A stretch of 64,000 bases of DNA from Frigidibacter sp. RF13 (GCF_026626305.1 NZ_JAPNUE010000009.1:1-64000), one strand, 5' to 3'; positions 9,144 to 18,573 are shown, counted from the stretch's first letter. Notes: generated by a model from the letters alone, not told the origin. Numbers and translations: made by a program.

Positions 9144-9257
9144 GCCCCCCTGGCAATCGTCAGGGTGAGATAACAGGACAATAACGGCCATTTGATGGAG
9201 AAACTGGTGCGACTTTGCATCAAGGGCGACAGTTCGCCGATCCATCCTCCGAAAAGG

Positions 9258-9285
9258 CAAAGGGCCGCGCAAGCGCGGCCCTTTG
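9258..9285 (-). terminator. Rho-independent-type hairpin after leuD
   Basis: CAAAGGGCCGCGC (9258-9270) and GCGCGGCCCTTTG (9273-9285) form a perfect 13-bp stem. On the minus strand it sits 23 bases after the leuD stop, and the following bases (TTGCCTTTTC) are moderately T-rich. It may separate leuD from the downstream small ORF or act as a processing site. Confidence 0.75.
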
Positions 9286-9307
9286 TGAGCTGAGAGGTGA
9301 CCGGGTA

Positions 9308-9913
9308 TCAAACCCAGGGGCGGCTCAGGCTGGCTTGTGCCTCGAAACTGTCGATCGATGAAACTTTCTCAAGCGTCAGGCCGATATCGTCCAAGCCATT
9401 GAGAAGGCAGTGTTTCTTGAAAGGATCGATGTCGAAGGAATAGGTTTCTCCGTCCGACGCGGTGACGGTCTGGGCCTCAAGATCGACCGTGATGCGGGCA
9501 TTGGCGCCCTTCTTCGCATCTTCCATCAGATGGGCGACAGCCTCGGGCGGCAGGACGACCGGCAGGATGCCGTTCTTGAAGCAGTTCGAGAAGAAGATGT
9601 CCGCAAACGAGGTCGAGATGACACAACGGATGCCGAAGTCCAAAAGCGCCCAAGGCGCGTGCTCGCGCGAGGAACCGCAGCCGAAATTGTCGCCGGCGAC
9701 GATGATTTCTGCCTTGCGATAGGCCGGCTGGTTCAGCACGAAGTCCGGGATTTCCGATCCGTCGGCGTTGTAGCGCATTTCATCGAAGAGGTTCTTGCCA
9801 AGCCCCGAGCGCTTGATCGTCTTCAGGAACTGTTTGGGGATGATCATGTCGGTGTCGATATTGACCAGCGGCATGGGCGCCGCGATGCCGGTCAGGGTGG
9901 TGAATTTGTCCAT
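9308..9913 (-). CDS. leuD: 3-isopropylmalate dehydratase small subunit
   Basis: A 201-residue swivel-domain subunit of isopropylmalate isomerase, the aconitase-like enzyme converting 2- to 3-isopropylmalate together with LeuC. The block [14 protein letters not shown] near residues 77-90 is the conserved substrate-recognition loop of LeuD, and the N-terminal [13 protein letters not shown] is also diagnostic. Length is normal. It lies 88 bases downstream of leuC on the same strand; that gap holds a palindromic repeat. Confidence 0.96.
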   Translation of the reverse strand: MDKFTTLTGIAAPMPLVNIDTDMIIPKQFLKTIKRSGLGKNLFDEMRYNADGSEIPDFVLNQPAYRKAEIIVAGDNFGCGSSREHAPWALLDFGIRCVISTSFADIFFSNCFKNGILPVVLPPEAVAHLMEDAKKGANARITVDLEAQTVTASDGETYSFDIDPFKKHCLLNGLDDIGLTLEKVSSIDSFEAQASLSRPWV

Positions 9914-9931
9914 GTCTTGTTTCCCTGCGGG

Positions 9932-9994
9932 GCCTCCTCGTCGCCTTCGGCGCTCGTCGTCCTTGCGAAGAGCGCCCGAAGGTCGACGATGAGC
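9932..9994. repeat. Intergenic palindromic repeat, family A copy 2
   Basis: Between leuC and leuD, a small hairpin (GTCGCCTTCGGCGC) is followed by CTCGTCG (9953-9959), GCGAAGAGCGCCC and CGATGAGC (9987-9994). The outer arms pair with one mismatch. The arrangement closely parallels the copy at 5900-5946. Confidence 0.6.
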
Positions 9995-10001
9995 ACCAAG
10001 T

Positions 10002-11408
10002 TTACATCATTTCGCGCACATCGGTCAGATGGCCCGTCACCGCCGCCGCTGCCGCCATGGCTGGCGACATGAGGTGCGTGCGGCCGCCGCGGCCCTGACG
10101 GCCTTCAAAATTGCGGTTCGAGGTGGCAGCGCAGCGTTCGCCGGGGGCGAGCTGGTCGGGGTTCATGGCGAGGCACATGGAACAGCCCGCGAGCCGCCAT
10201 TCGAAACCGGCGTCGATGAAGATCTGGGCAAGGCCCTCTTCCTCGGCTTGAGCACGGACGAGGCCCGAACCCGGCACGACCATGGCACGCATGCCGTCCT
10301 TGATCTTTTTGCCTTTCAGGATCGCGGCTGCCGCCCGCAGATCCTCGATCCGACCGTTGGTGCAGGACCCGATGAAGACCGTGTCGATCTTGATATCCTC
10401 AAGCTTCATTCCAGGTGTCAGGCCCATATAGTCGAGGCTGCGTTGCGCCGCTTCAACCTTGCCGCCGGTAAAGTCGCTGGCAGCGGGGACAGTGCCGGTG
10501 ATCGGCAGCACATCCTCGGGGCTCGTGCCCCAGGTCACCACCGGGGCGATGTCCTCGCCCTTCAGCACCACCACCTTGTCGAAATGCGCGCCCTCGTCGG
10601 TGAAGAGTGTCTTCCACCAGGTGAGCGCCGCTTCCCACTGTGCGCCCTTCGGTGCATGCGGGCGGCCCATGACATAGGCGAAGGTCTTTTCATCCGGCGC
10701 GATCAGGCCCGCCCGCGCGCCACCTTCGATCGCCATGTTGCAGACCGTCATGCGGCCTTCCATGGAAAGGTCGCGAATCGCCTCGCCGCAATACTCGATG
10801 ACATAGCCGGTGCCGCCCGCCGTGCCGGTGGCGCCGATGACGGACAAAGTGATGTCCTTGGCCGTCACGCCGGGGCGGAGTTTCCCTGTGATCTCGACCT
10901 TCATGTTCTTGGACTTTTTCTGGATCAGCGTCTGGGTCGCCAGAACATGCTCGACCTCGGACGTGCCGATGCCGTGGGCGAGTGCGCCAAACGCGCCGTG
11001 GGTCGCCGTGTGGCTGTCGCCGCAGACGACGGTCATGCCCGGCAGCGTCCAGCCCTGCTCCGGCCCGACGATATGGACGATGCCCTGACGGACGTCGGTT
11101 ACCGGGTAATAGTGGACGCCGAACTCCTTGGCGTTCTTGTCCAGCGCCTCGACCTGGATGCGGCTTTCCTCGGTCATGGTGGCCGCGTTGGCGCGATCGA
11201 GCGTGGTGGGCACGTTATGGTCGGGGACTGCGATGGTCTTTTCCGGCGCGCGCACCTTGCGGCCGGTCATGCGCAGCCCCTCGAAGGCCTGCGGGCTCGT
11301 GACCTCATGGACCAGATGGCGGTCGATATAGAGAAGGCAGGTGCCGTCGGCATCCTGATGGACGACATGGGCGTCCCAGATCTTGTCATAGAGAGTGCGG
11401 GCTGTCAT
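10002..11408 (-). CDS. leuC: 3-isopropylmalate dehydratase large subunit
   Basis: A 468-residue aconitase-family catalytic subunit. Cluster-binding cysteines lie in GSCTNGR and in [12 protein letters not shown] near the C-terminus, giving the usual three ligands of a [4Fe-4S] centre. [20 protein letters not shown] is the conserved substrate/Asp-His block. It acts with LeuD in leucine synthesis. It is the first gene of the leu run on this strand. The 199 bases upstream, up to the HTH gene's stop, should hold the promoter; no classical Leu-codon attenuator peptide was found. Confidence 0.97.
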   Translation of the reverse strand: MTARTLYDKIWDAHVVHQDADGTCLLYIDRHLVHEVTSPQAFEGLRMTGRKVRAPEKTIAVPDHNVPTTLDRANAATMTEESRIQVEALDKNAKEFGVHYYPVTDVRQGIVHIVGPEQGWTLPGMTVVCGDSHTATHGAFGALAHGIGTSEVEHVLATQTLIQKKSKNMKVEITGKLRPGVTAKDITLSVIGATGTAGGTGYVIEYCGEAIRDLSMEGRMTVCNMAIEGGARAGLIAPDEKTFAYVMGRPHAPKGAQWEAALTWWKTLFTDEGAHFDKVVVLKGEDIAPVVTWGTSPEDVLPITGTVPAASDFTGGKVEAAQRSLDYMGLTPGMKLEDIKIDTVFIGSCTNGRIEDLRAAAAILKGKKIKDGMRAMVVPGSGLVRAQAEEEGLAQIFIDAGFEWRLAGCSMCLAMNPDQLAPGERCAATSNRNFEGRQGRGGRTHLMSPAMAAAAAVTGHLTDVREMM

Positions 11409-11607
11409 GGCTCCGGTCTTTCGGCTGAAGTTCGGGTATGGCGAGACGGGCGCCCTGAGGCGCCTGCCGCATCAAAGGTGCGCAAGGATCGAGCGCGTGG
11501 CCTGGGTGAACCGCCAGGGCAGCCGCGCGTGATCATCCATGTCGAAATAACGCATCATGGGTCGGGTGATACGCCCGAATCCCTAACGAGGCAAGACGGC
11601 GGGAACC

Positions 11608-11829
11608 TCAGCCAGCATGCGTGCCGTCGGGCACGGCTTCCAGCAAATCACCCGGCTGGCAGTCGAGCGCCGCGCAGATCGCGGCAAGCGTTTCGAAACG
11701 GATACCCTTCACCTTGCCGGATTTCAGAAGGCTGATGTTCTGTTCGGTGATCCCGACCAGATCGGCGAGCTCTCGTGACCGCATCTTGCGGCGCGCGAGC
11801 ATCACATCGAGGCGGACGACGATCTCCAT
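11608..11829 (-). CDS. Small XRE/Cro-CI-type HTH regulator paired with DUF2975
   Basis: A 73-residue DNA-binding protein consisting of one helix-turn-helix: RSRELADLVGITEQNISLLK is the HTH core near residues 17-36, followed by FETLAAICAALDCQPGDLLE. It resembles YozG-type one-domain regulators. Its ATG overlaps the TGA of the upstream DUF2975 gene (TGATG), so the two are translationally coupled. This HTH plus DUF2975 membrane-protein pairing recurs in bacteria and may be a membrane-linked regulatory module; its signal is unknown. Confidence 0.87.
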   Translation of the reverse strand: MEIVVRLDVMLARRKMRSRELADLVGITEQNISLLKSGKVKGIRFETLAAICAALDCQPGDLLEAVPDGTHAG

Positions 11830-12347
11830 CACACGAACCCGCGGTTTTCCTCGGCCAGCTCGGCCGCCTCGCGCATAGCCCAGCCGATGGTGACGAGAAA
11901 GCCGCCAGCCAGCATGAAGATGACGAAATTGTCGTTCAGGCCGAAAGAGAGCGTATCGCCGGTCAGAAGCAGGAGTTGGATCGCGGGCACCACCACCTTC
12001 AGCACGGCCAGCGACAACATGGCGCGGCCGATGCCGAGGATATGGCGGGCGCTCGCCTCGGTCAGGATTTCGCCGCGCCGGTAATTGCCGAAGAGGCTCC
12101 GCATCTCGACCAGCATATGCAGGATCGGAAGCACGAGCACCAGCGCGAGCGCGATGACCAACGAGGCAGCGACCCATCCTTGCTGCGCCCCCGCCGAGGC
12201 TTCGGGAAAGACATTCTGCGGCCAGTCGGGTGCCTGCACCAGAATGACGATGACGATGAAATAGGTGACCGGCAGGGCATAGACCAACACCGCCACCACC
12301 CACCACAGCCATGAGGCCAGTTTCTTCACGCGTTCACTATTCGCCAT
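11829..12347 (-). CDS. DUF2975 membrane protein
   Basis: A 172-residue protein with four predicted transmembrane helices (near residues 11-36, 58-82, 108-130 and 138-158) and the GNYRRGEILTEASARHI loop typical of DUF2975. It overlaps the HTH gene by one base. The divergent lipoprotein gene starts 66 bases away, with an AT-rich stretch (TTATTTTTTAATGTAATACGATAAAAAG) between the two starts that is probably the shared promoter region. Confidence 0.85.
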   Translation of the reverse strand: MANSERVKKLASWLWWVVAVLVYALPVTYFIVIVILVQAPDWPQNVFPEASAGAQQGWVAASLVIALALVLVLPILHMLVEMRSLFGNYRRGEILTEASARHILGIGRAMLSLAVLKVVVPAIQLLLLTGDTLSFGLNDNFVIFMLAGGFLVTIGWAMREAAELAEENRGFV

Positions 12348-12359
12348 GACACCCTCTTC

Positions 12360-12395
12360 TAAAGTTATTTTTTAATGTAATACGATAAAAAGATC
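12360..12395. promoter_or_regulatory. AT-rich divergent promoter region
   Basis: A short run of very AT-rich DNA (TTATTTTTTAATGTAATACG) lies between the DUF2975 gene and the lipoprotein gene in otherwise very GC-rich sequence. TAATGT and TACGAT are possible -10 elements for the plus strand. The HTH protein could autoregulate here; no clear inverted repeat was seen. Confidence 0.4.
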
Positions 12396-12413
12396 ATGTC
12401 AAAGGAGATTCTG

Positions 12414-12947
12414 ATGGCCTCGTCGAAACTGCTTCCTCTTTTGATGTCCGCCCTTGTTGCGGGCTGCAGCTATCTGGATCCGCGTGGAGTGAAGGACCTG
12501 TCGCTACTTGATCCCCTGCGCGCCGACCCGGCGGCGATCGAGGCGCGGGTGACAATGCCCGACGGGCTGCGGCTGCGGCCCGATCAGGCGCTTCTGAATG
12601 TCGAGGCGCGGCAGGGCGATCTGCGGCTTGCCGAAAGCTTCCGGCTTCGGCTGGTGGAGGGGCTGGAGGGCGGGGTTACCCAGCTTTCCTTCTCACCCGC
12701 CGACGCAGACCGGTTCCGGGCTTGGCAGGCACGGGTGCTAGAGCTTCGGCAGTCCGGCGAGGTGCCGGGGCAACTGTCGGTCAGCCTTGGCGCCTGCACG
12801 ACGGGCAAGGGGCCCGCGTCCGATGCGACCGGGTCACTGGTCCTGAAACTTCGCCCTGATGCGCCGCTGGCGCCGGTGATCGAGGAGGCACCGCTCGCCG
12901 CACTGCTCGGCCCGGAGAATCTTGCCGCCATCGGCCCTTGTCGCTGA
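12414..12947 (+). CDS. Predicted lipoprotein of unknown function
   Basis: A 177-residue protein with a lipoprotein signal peptide: MASSKLLPLLMSALVAGC ends in the lipobox LVAGC, so Cys18 should be lipidated after cleavage. The mature part is 160 residues of mixed sequence ending in a conserved-looking IGPCR, with no recognised domain. The ATG at 12414 is chosen because AAAGGAG lies 7 bases upstream. A strong terminator follows at once, so it is probably transcribed alone. Confidence 0.75.
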   Translation: MASSKLLPLLMSALVAGCSYLDPRGVKDLSLLDPLRADPAAIEARVTMPDGLRLRPDQALLNVEARQGDLRLAESFRLRLVEGLEGGVTQLSFSPADADRFRAWQARVLELRQSGEVPGQLSVSLGACTTGKGPASDATGSLVLKLRPDAPLAPVIEEAPLAALLGPENLAAIGPCR

Positions 12948-12960
12948 ACGCACAAGAAAA

Positions 12961-12992
12961 TCCCGCGCCCGGCTGCGGCGCGGGAACTTTTG
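12961..12992 (+). terminator. Intrinsic terminator after the lipoprotein gene
   Basis: TCCCGCGCC (12961-12969) pairs with GGCGCGGGA (12977-12985) around a CGGCTGC loop, and ACTTTTG follows. It lies 13 bases after the stop codon. Confidence 0.8.
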
Positions 12993-13142
12993 CAAGGTAA
13001 GGTTCATTGAGATTTCGCAATTGCGATGTTACCTTAGATGCAAGCCCGGCGCCGGGGCCTCATTCGGCGTGCAGCACAGGAGGACAATGTTCTGTCCAGT
13101 CTTCATGAAGCGGCCGGTTCGACGGCCGCGCGGGCGGTGCCG

Positions 13143-13511
13143 ATGACGGCACGGCCTTCCGATGGGCAAAGCGACGCTCTGCTTGCCCGAATTCTTGCCT
13201 CCCTCGACGACGACAAGGCCGAAAACGTGGTGACCATCGACCTGCGTGGGCGGTCTTCGGTCGCTGACTATATGGTCGTCTGCTCGGGCCGTTCGTCGCG
13301 TCAGGTCGGCGCCATCGCCGAAAAGCTGGTGGAACGGCTGAAGGACGAGATGGGGCGCAATTGCAAGATCGAGGGCAAGGAGCAGGGCGACTGGGTGCTG
13401 ATCGATACCCAGGACGTGATCGTCCATGTCTTCCGCCCCGAGGTGCGCGACTTCTATCAGCTGGAAAAGATGTGGCTTCCGGCGGCGGCCGCTGCGGGCA
13501 AGCCGGTCTGA
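13143..13511 (+). CDS. rsfS: Ribosome silencing factor RsfS
   Basis: A 122-residue RsfS/Iojap-family protein. It binds uL14 on the 50S subunit and blocks subunit joining during starvation. The family core is visible as ENVVTIDLRGRSSVADYMVV and the C-terminal DWVLIDTQDVIVHVFRPEVR. The ATG at 13143 overlaps the TGA of a 19-codon frame that starts at 13088 behind a perfect AGGAGG. The family-like region begins just after 13143, but an upstream in-frame start is not excluded. It opens a plus-strand run with rlmH and gpmI. Confidence 0.9.
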   Translation: MTARPSDGQSDALLARILASLDDDKAENVVTIDLRGRSSVADYMVVCSGRSSRQVGAIAEKLVERLKDEMGRNCKIEGKEQGDWVLIDTQDVIVHVFRPEVRDFYQLEKMWLPAAAAAGKPV

Positions 13512-13524
13512 GGCCGGGCTTCCG

Positions 13525-13995
13525 GTGAAAGTCACCCTCGTTGTCGTGGGCCGCTTGCGGGCGGGCCCGGAACTTACGCTGATTTCCGACTATCTGGAAC
13601 GGTTCGACCGGACCGGGCGGGCCCTGGGCCTCGGCCCGGCGCGCGTCGTCGAGGTCGAGGACAAGAAAGGTCTCGGGATGGAGGCTGAGGCGGCTCTGAT
13701 CGAACGCGCCCTGCCGCAGGGCGCGCTTCTGGTGACGCTCGATGAGCGCGGGCGCACCCTGTCCTCGCCGGAGTTCGCGGAAGAGATGGCGCGCTGGCGC
13801 GATGGCGGGCGGCAGGAGGTAACCTTCGTTATCGGCGGCGCCGACGGGATCGCGCCAGGCCTCCGGGCCAAGGCGGATGTTTCGATCAGTTTCGGTAAGA
13901 TGGTCTGGCCTCATATGCTCGTGCGGGTGATGCTGGCCGAACAGCTCTATCGCGCCGCGTCGATCCTTGCCGGTGCACCCTATCATCGGGCCTGA
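13525..13995 (+). CDS. rlmH: 23S rRNA pseudouridine-1915 N3-methyltransferase
   Basis: A 156-residue SPOUT methyltransferase starting at GTG 13525 (VKVTLVVVGRLRAGPE). The SAM-binding knot is marked by FVIGGADGIAPGL and the C-terminal MVWPHMLVRVMLAEQLYRA helix, both hallmarks of RlmH, which methylates pseudouridine 1915 of 23S rRNA. Length equals the family norm. It lies 13 bases after rsfS, the usual bacterial order. Confidence 0.94.
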   Translation: MKVTLVVVGRLRAGPELTLISDYLERFDRTGRALGLGPARVVEVEDKKGLGMEAEAALIERALPQGALLVTLDERGRTLSSPEFAEEMARWRDGGRQEVTFVIGGADGIAPGLRAKADVSISFGKMVWPHMLVRVMLAEQLYRAASILAGAPYHRA

Positions 13996-14091
13996 CAGGG
14001 CGCGTGGCAGCCCACCCGTGAGGGCAGTGCTTGGTTGCCGCCCGCCGCCGCTGCGACTAGAAGAAGCCGAGATTTCCTGCAGGAGCCTCTG

Positions 14092-15621
14092 ATGACCCGC
14101 ACCCGACCCGTCGCCCTTTGCATTCTGGATGGCTGGGGCCTCAGGGCGGAAAGCGCGGGCAATGCCGTCATGCTGGCAGAGACGCCCACCTATGACCGGA
14201 TCATGGCGACCTGCCCGCATGCTCAGCTTGTGACGCACGGTCCCGACGTCGGCCTGCCGACCGGCCAGATGGGCAATTCAGAGGTAGGGCACACGAACAT
14301 CGGCGCGGGCCGGGTGGTGGCGATGGACCTTGGCCAGATCGATCTGGCGATCGAAGACCGCAGTTTCTTCTCGAACGAGGCCATGCTGGCGTTTGCCCAG
14401 ACGCTGAAAGGCACGGGCGGAACCGCGCACCTGATGGGTGTGATCTCGGATGGCGGCGTGCATGGCCATATCAACCATGTGATTGCGGCCGCCGAGACAA
14501 TCGTCGCGCAGGGCGTGCCGGTCGCCCTGCATGCCGTGACCGACGGGCGTGACGTGGCGCCATCTTCGGCGGCCGGGTTCATCGCCAATCTGGAAAGGCG
14601 TCTGCCCAAGGGCGCACGGGTCATGACGGTGACGGGCCGGTTCTACGCGATGGACCGCGACAATCGCTGGGAACGCGTCGCGCGTGCCTACGGGGCGATG
14701 GTCAAGGCCGAAGGCCTTGCGTCCGAGGGCGCGAGCGCAGCGGTGGCCGAGGCCTATGCGCGCGGGGAAACCGACGAATTCATCCAGCCCACGGTTCTAT
14801 CGGGCTACACGGGTGCCAGGGACGGCGACGGCTTCTTCTGCCTCAACTTCCGCGCCGACCGGGCGCGCGAGATCCTTCTTGCTGTGGGCGAGGATGCGTT
14901 CGCGGGCTTCGAACGCGGCCCCCGTCCGCATTGGGCGGCGCTGATGGGCATGGTCGATTATTCGAAGACCCATGATGCCTTCATGGCCGCTGCTTACCCG
15001 AAACGCGCCGTGGTCAATACGCTTGGCGCATGGGTTGCGGGCAAGGGTCTGACGCAATTCCGTCTGGCGGAAACCGAGAAATATCCCCATGTCACCTTCT
15101 TCCTGAACGGTGGCAGGGAAGCGCCCGAGGAGGGCGAGGATCGCTACATGGCGCCCTCGCCCAAGGTCGCGACCTACGATCTGCAGCCGGAAATGTCGTC
15201 GACTGAGGTGACCGACCAGTTCGTCAAGGCGATCGGCAAGGGCTATGACCTGATCGTGGTGAACTATGCCAATCCCGACATGGTCGGCCATACCGGCAGC
15301 CTGCCCGCCGCGATTGCCGCATGCGAGGCGGTGGACCGGGGTCTCGCGCAGGTTCTGGCCGCCTTGGAACAGGCGGGGGGCGCGATGATCGTGACCGCCG
15401 ATCATGGCAATGCCGAACTGATGATCGACCCGGTGACCGGCGGGCCACATACGGCACACACGACGAACCCGGTTCCGGTGGCGCTGATCGGCGGGCCCAA
15501 GGGTGCGCATCTCCGGAACGGTCGCCTCGCCGACCTGGCGCCGACGATCCTCGACCTTATGGGTCTCGACCTGCCGCCCGAAATGACTGGGCGCAGCCTG
15601 ATTGAACGGGCGGGCGAATGA
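14092..15621 (+). CDS. gpmI: 2,3-bisphosphoglycerate-independent phosphoglycerate mutase
   Basis: A 509-residue Mn-dependent enzyme interconverting 3- and 2-phosphoglycerate. ILDGWG near the start supplies the first metal Asp, the phosphoserine nucleophile lies in QMGNSEVGH near residue 61, and TADHGNAE near the C-terminus completes the alkaline-phosphatase-type metal site. CAGGAG lies 7 bases before the ATG at 14092. The stop overlaps the next ATG (ATGA), coupling it to the EnvC-like gene. Confidence 0.96.
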   Translation: MTRTRPVALCILDGWGLRAESAGNAVMLAETPTYDRIMATCPHAQLVTHGPDVGLPTGQMGNSEVGHTNIGAGRVVAMDLGQIDLAIEDRSFFSNEAMLAFAQTLKGTGGTAHLMGVISDGGVHGHINHVIAAAETIVAQGVPVALHAVTDGRDVAPSSAAGFIANLERRLPKGARVMTVTGRFYAMDRDNRWERVARAYGAMVKAEGLASEGASAAVAEAYARGETDEFIQPTVLSGYTGARDGDGFFCLNFRADRAREILLAVGEDAFAGFERGPRPHWAALMGMVDYSKTHDAFMAAAYPKRAVVNTLGAWVAGKGLTQFRLAETEKYPHVTFFLNGGREAPEEGEDRYMAPSPKVATYDLQPEMSSTEVTDQFVKAIGKGYDLIVVNYANPDMVGHTGSLPAAIAACEAVDRGLAQVLAALEQAGGAMIVTADHGNAELMIDPVTGGPHTAHTTNPVPVALIGGPKGAHLRNGRLADLAPTILDLMGLDLPPEMTGRSLIERAGE

Positions 15622-16724
15622 GGTTCCAGCCTATCGCGCTTGCACTGCTGTTCGTGGCTTCCCTCGCCTCGGCGCAGACCGCCCCGGTCACGGCCGAAAG
15701 TGCCGCCGCAGAACTGCGCGCCGCGATTGATGATCTTCAGGCCGCGAAAAGCGGCAAGGACCGGATCGCGGCGCTGACCCGGACGATCCGCGCCTATGAA
15801 ACCGGCCTGTCGGCCTTTCGCGATGCCTTGCGCGCCGCGTCGGTGCGCGAGGCCGAGATCAGCGCGGGCTTCGAGGCGCGGCGCGATGATATCGGCCGCC
15901 TTCTCGGCGTGATGGCGGCGATGGAGCGGGAACCGGCTCCGGTTCTTCTCCTGCATCCCTCCGGTCCGCTCGGCGCGGCGCGCTCAGGCATGGTCCTGTC
16001 GGCGGCCGCCCCGGCGGTTCAGGATCAGGCGGATCGGCTGAAAGCGGAACTGACCGAGATGCGCAATATCCGCCGCCTGCAGCAAGAGGCACAGACAATG
16101 CTGACGCGCGGGCTGGTCGCGGTTCAGGAGGCGCGCACCGCGCTCTCGAAAGCCATGCAGGACCGGACCGACCTGCCGCAGCGCTATCTCGACGACCCGG
16201 CCGAACTGCAGCAGCTGCTCGACAGCGCGGGCACGCTTGATGCCTTCGCCGAAGGGCTGCGCGGGCTGGAAAGCGACATCGGGCCACCGCTTGAAGACTT
16301 TGCCGGAGCGAAGGGCACGATTGACCTGCCGGTGCTCGGGCGGCTCCTGCGACGCGCGGGCGAGACGGACGCGGCGGGCATCCTCCGCCCCGGCCTCCTG
16401 ATCGCTACCGCGCCTGGCGCGCTCGTCACCGCGCCCTGGCCCGCGACGATCCGCTATCGCGGCCCGCTGCTCGACTACGGAAATGTGATGATCCTCGAGC
16501 CCGCGAACGGCTATCTATTGATTCTCGCGGGCATGGGCAGTGTGTTTGGCGAAACCGGCGATGTGCTGACAACCGGCGCACCGGTGGGGCTGATGGGCGG
16601 GACCGAGAACGGCAGCGAAGAAGGCAGTGGCGCAAACCGAACGGAAACGCTTTATATCGAACTCAGAGAGAACGGCGCGACCATCGATCCCGGTCCGTGG
16701 TTCGTGGAAACGAAGGACAAGTAG
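15618..16724 (+). CDS. EnvC-like murein hydrolase activator
   Basis: A 368-residue periplasmic protein with a signal peptide (MRFQPIALALLFVASLASA), a long Ala/Glu/Arg-rich coiled-coil half (about residues 25-220) and a C-terminal degenerate LytM/M23 domain (about 255-360: GNVMILEPANGYLLILAGMG). The metal-binding His-x-His of active M23 peptidases is missing, as in EnvC, which activates cell-division amidases rather than cutting peptidoglycan itself. It overlaps gpmI by 4 bases and is followed after 3 bases by ctpA, a common alphaproteobacterial order. Confidence 0.85.
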   Translation: MRFQPIALALLFVASLASAQTAPVTAESAAAELRAAIDDLQAAKSGKDRIAALTRTIRAYETGLSAFRDALRAASVREAEISAGFEARRDDIGRLLGVMAAMEREPAPVLLLHPSGPLGAARSGMVLSAAAPAVQDQADRLKAELTEMRNIRRLQQEAQTMLTRGLVAVQEARTALSKAMQDRTDLPQRYLDDPAELQQLLDSAGTLDAFAEGLRGLESDIGPPLEDFAGAKGTIDLPVLGRLLRRAGETDAAGILRPGLLIATAPGALVTAPWPATIRYRGPLLDYGNVMILEPANGYLLILAGMGSVFGETGDVLTTGAPVGLMGGTENGSEEGSGANRTETLYIELRENGATIDPGPWFVETKDK

Positions 16725-16727
16725 GTC

Positions 16728-18071
16728 ATGAAGAAATACCTCTACTCCGCGCTTCTCGGCACGGTGGCGGGCATCGCGCTTACCACACAGGTGGCAGCAC
16801 CTCTGGTGGCGCAGGAGAATACCAAGCCCGCCTCGGTCTACGAGCAGCTTGACCTCTTCGGCGACATATTCGAGCGAATCCGCGCGCAGTATGTGGAAGA
16901 GGTCGACGAGCGCGAGCTGATCGAAGCTGCTATCAACGGCATGCTGACCTCGCTTGATCCGCATTCCTCCTACCTGCCGCCCGAAGACTATTCCGACATG
17001 CGGGAATCGACGCGCGGCGAGTTTGGCGGCCTCGGGATCGAAGTGACCCAGCAGGACGGGTTCGTGAAGGTTGTGTCGCCGATCGACGGTACGCCAGCGG
17101 CCGAGGCAGGCATCCAGGCGGGCGATTTCATTACCCATGTGAATGGCGAAAGCCTTCTCGGCCTGACGCTCGACCAGGCGGTAGACATGATGCGCGGCCC
17201 GGTCGGGTCCGAGATCACGATCACCATCGCGCGCGAAGGATCGGACGAGCCCTTCGACGTGACCATCACCCGCGAGACGATCAAGATCGCGGCGGTGAAA
17301 CCGCGCACCGAAGAAAGCACCGTGATCCTGCGCGTTACGACCTTCAGCGAGCAGACCTATGCGGGCATCGAGGAAGGGATCAAGAAGTCCATCGAGGAGC
17401 TTGGCGGCATCGACAAGGTCCGGGGCTTCGTCATTGACCTCAGGAACAACCCGGGCGGGCTCCTGACCCAGGCGGTCGCCGTGTCGGACGCCTTCCTCGA
17501 CAAGGGCGAGATCGTCTCGACCCGCGGTCGCAACCCGGAAGACAGCGAACGGTTCAACGCGGAGCCGGGCGATCTGGCGCAGGGCAAGCCGATCGTCGTT
17601 CTGATCAACGGCGGCTCGGCCTCGGCCTCGGAGATCGTTACAGGCGCGCTGCAGGACCATCACCGGGCGATCGTCGTGGGCACCAAGAGCTTCGGCAAAG
17701 GCTCGGTCCAGACCATCGTGCCGCTGAAGGGCGATGCGGCGATGCGCCTGACGACAGCGCGCTACTATACGCCGTCGGGCCGCTCGATCCAGGCGCTGGG
17801 CATCTCGCCCGACATCGTGGTGGAACAGCCGAAGGCCGATCCCGCCGCGACCGGCGAAGAGACGCCCGAGAGCGCGGCGAAACGCACGCGGTCGGAAGCC
17901 GACCTGCGGGGCGCGCTCTCGAACGATTCGATGAGCGAGGACGAGAAAAAGGTCTTCGAGGAGGAGCAAAAGGCCGCCGAAGAGGCCGCCAAGCGTCGCC
18001 TTGACGATTATCAGATGGCCTATGCGATCGACATCATCAAGGGCCTTGCGGTGTCGCAGGGCACCGAATGA
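16728..18071 (+). CDS. ctpA: C-terminal processing peptidase (S41 family)
   Basis: A 447-residue exported serine protease. It has an N-terminal hydrophobic export segment, a PDZ domain at about residues 100-180 and an S41 protease core. The catalytic Ser lies in [10 protein letters not shown] (about residue 299) and the general-base Lys in [11 protein letters not shown] (about 324). The C-terminal 70 residues are a charged, probably coiled-coil tail rich in Glu/Lys/Ala. Such proteases trim C-termini of periplasmic proteins and cell-wall enzymes. Its stop overlaps the start of rppH. Confidence 0.93.
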   Translation: MKKYLYSALLGTVAGIALTTQVAAPLVAQENTKPASVYEQLDLFGDIFERIRAQYVEEVDERELIEAAINGMLTSLDPHSSYLPPEDYSDMRESTRGEFGGLGIEVTQQDGFVKVVSPIDGTPAAEAGIQAGDFITHVNGESLLGLTLDQAVDMMRGPVGSEITITIAREGSDEPFDVTITRETIKIAAVKPRTEESTVILRVTTFSEQTYAGIEEGIKKSIEELGGIDKVRGFVIDLRNNPGGLLTQAVAVSDAFLDKGEIVSTRGRNPEDSERFNAEPGDLAQGKPIVVLINGGSASASEIVTGALQDHHRAIVVGTKSFGKGSVQTIVPLKGDAAMRLTTARYYTPSGRSIQALGISPDIVVEQPKADPAATGEETPESAAKRTRSEADLRGALSNDSMSEDEKKVFEEEQKAAEEAAKRRLDDYQMAYAIDIIKGLAVSQGTE

Positions 18072-18571
18072 GCGGAAGCGACAAGGGCGGGTCGCCCATG
18101 AGGGATGACCTGCCCTACCGGCCCTGCGTGGGCGTGATGCTGATCGATGGCGCTGGCCGTATCTTCGCGGGCCAGCGCAAGGACAGCGAGGTTGCCGCCT
18201 GGCAGATGCCGCAGGGCGGGATCGACAAGGACGAAAAGCCGCGTGCTGCGGCGCTGCGCGAGCTCTGGGAGGAAACCGGGGTGACGGCCGGTCTTGTCGA
18301 TTTCGTCGGCAAGACCCATGGCTGGATTACTTATGACCTGCCGGACCATCTAGTCGGAAAGGTCTGGGGTGGCAAATATCGCGGGCAGAGGCAGAAATGG
18401 TTCCTTTACCGCTTTCTCGGTCGCGACGATCAGATCGATATCGCCACCGAACATCCCGAGTTTTCCGAATGGAAATGGGTGACGGCCGACGAACTGATCA
18501 CCTCGATCGTGCCGTTCAAGCGCAAGGTCTATGAGGAGGTGGTTATGGCCTTCCGTGCGTATCTGGCCTGA
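18068..18571 (+). CDS. rppH: RNA pyrophosphohydrolase
   Basis: A 167-residue Nudix hydrolase that removes pyrophosphate from RNA 5' ends and so starts mRNA decay. The Nudix box [20 protein letters not shown] (about residues 50-69, continuing TGV) matches GX5EX7[19 protein letters not shown] before it and the [11 protein letters not shown] segment after it are RppH-like. It overlaps ctpA by 4 bases and ends the plus-strand run; a palindromic repeat follows. Confidence 0.93.
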   Translation: MSGSDKGGSPMRDDLPYRPCVGVMLIDGAGRIFAGQRKDSEVAAWQMPQGGIDKDEKPRAAALRELWEETGVTAGLVDFVGKTHGWITYDLPDHLVGKVWGGKYRGQRQKWFLYRFLGRDDQIDIATEHPEFSEWKWVTADELITSIVPFKRKVYEEVVMAFRAYLA

Positions 18572-18573
18572 CG

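Noticed and set aside
11472..11558. 28-codon ORF upstream of leuC (MMRYFDMDDHARLPW...)
   Set aside because: It has no clear ribosome site, and only four Leu codons, so it is not a convincing leucine attenuator; it could be a chance ORF.
10029..11735. Long plus-strand ORF of 568 codons antisense to leuC
   Set aside because: It is a GC-bias shadow of leuC: low-complexity Arg/Gly/Asp-rich translation with no domain, fully overlapping a definite gene.
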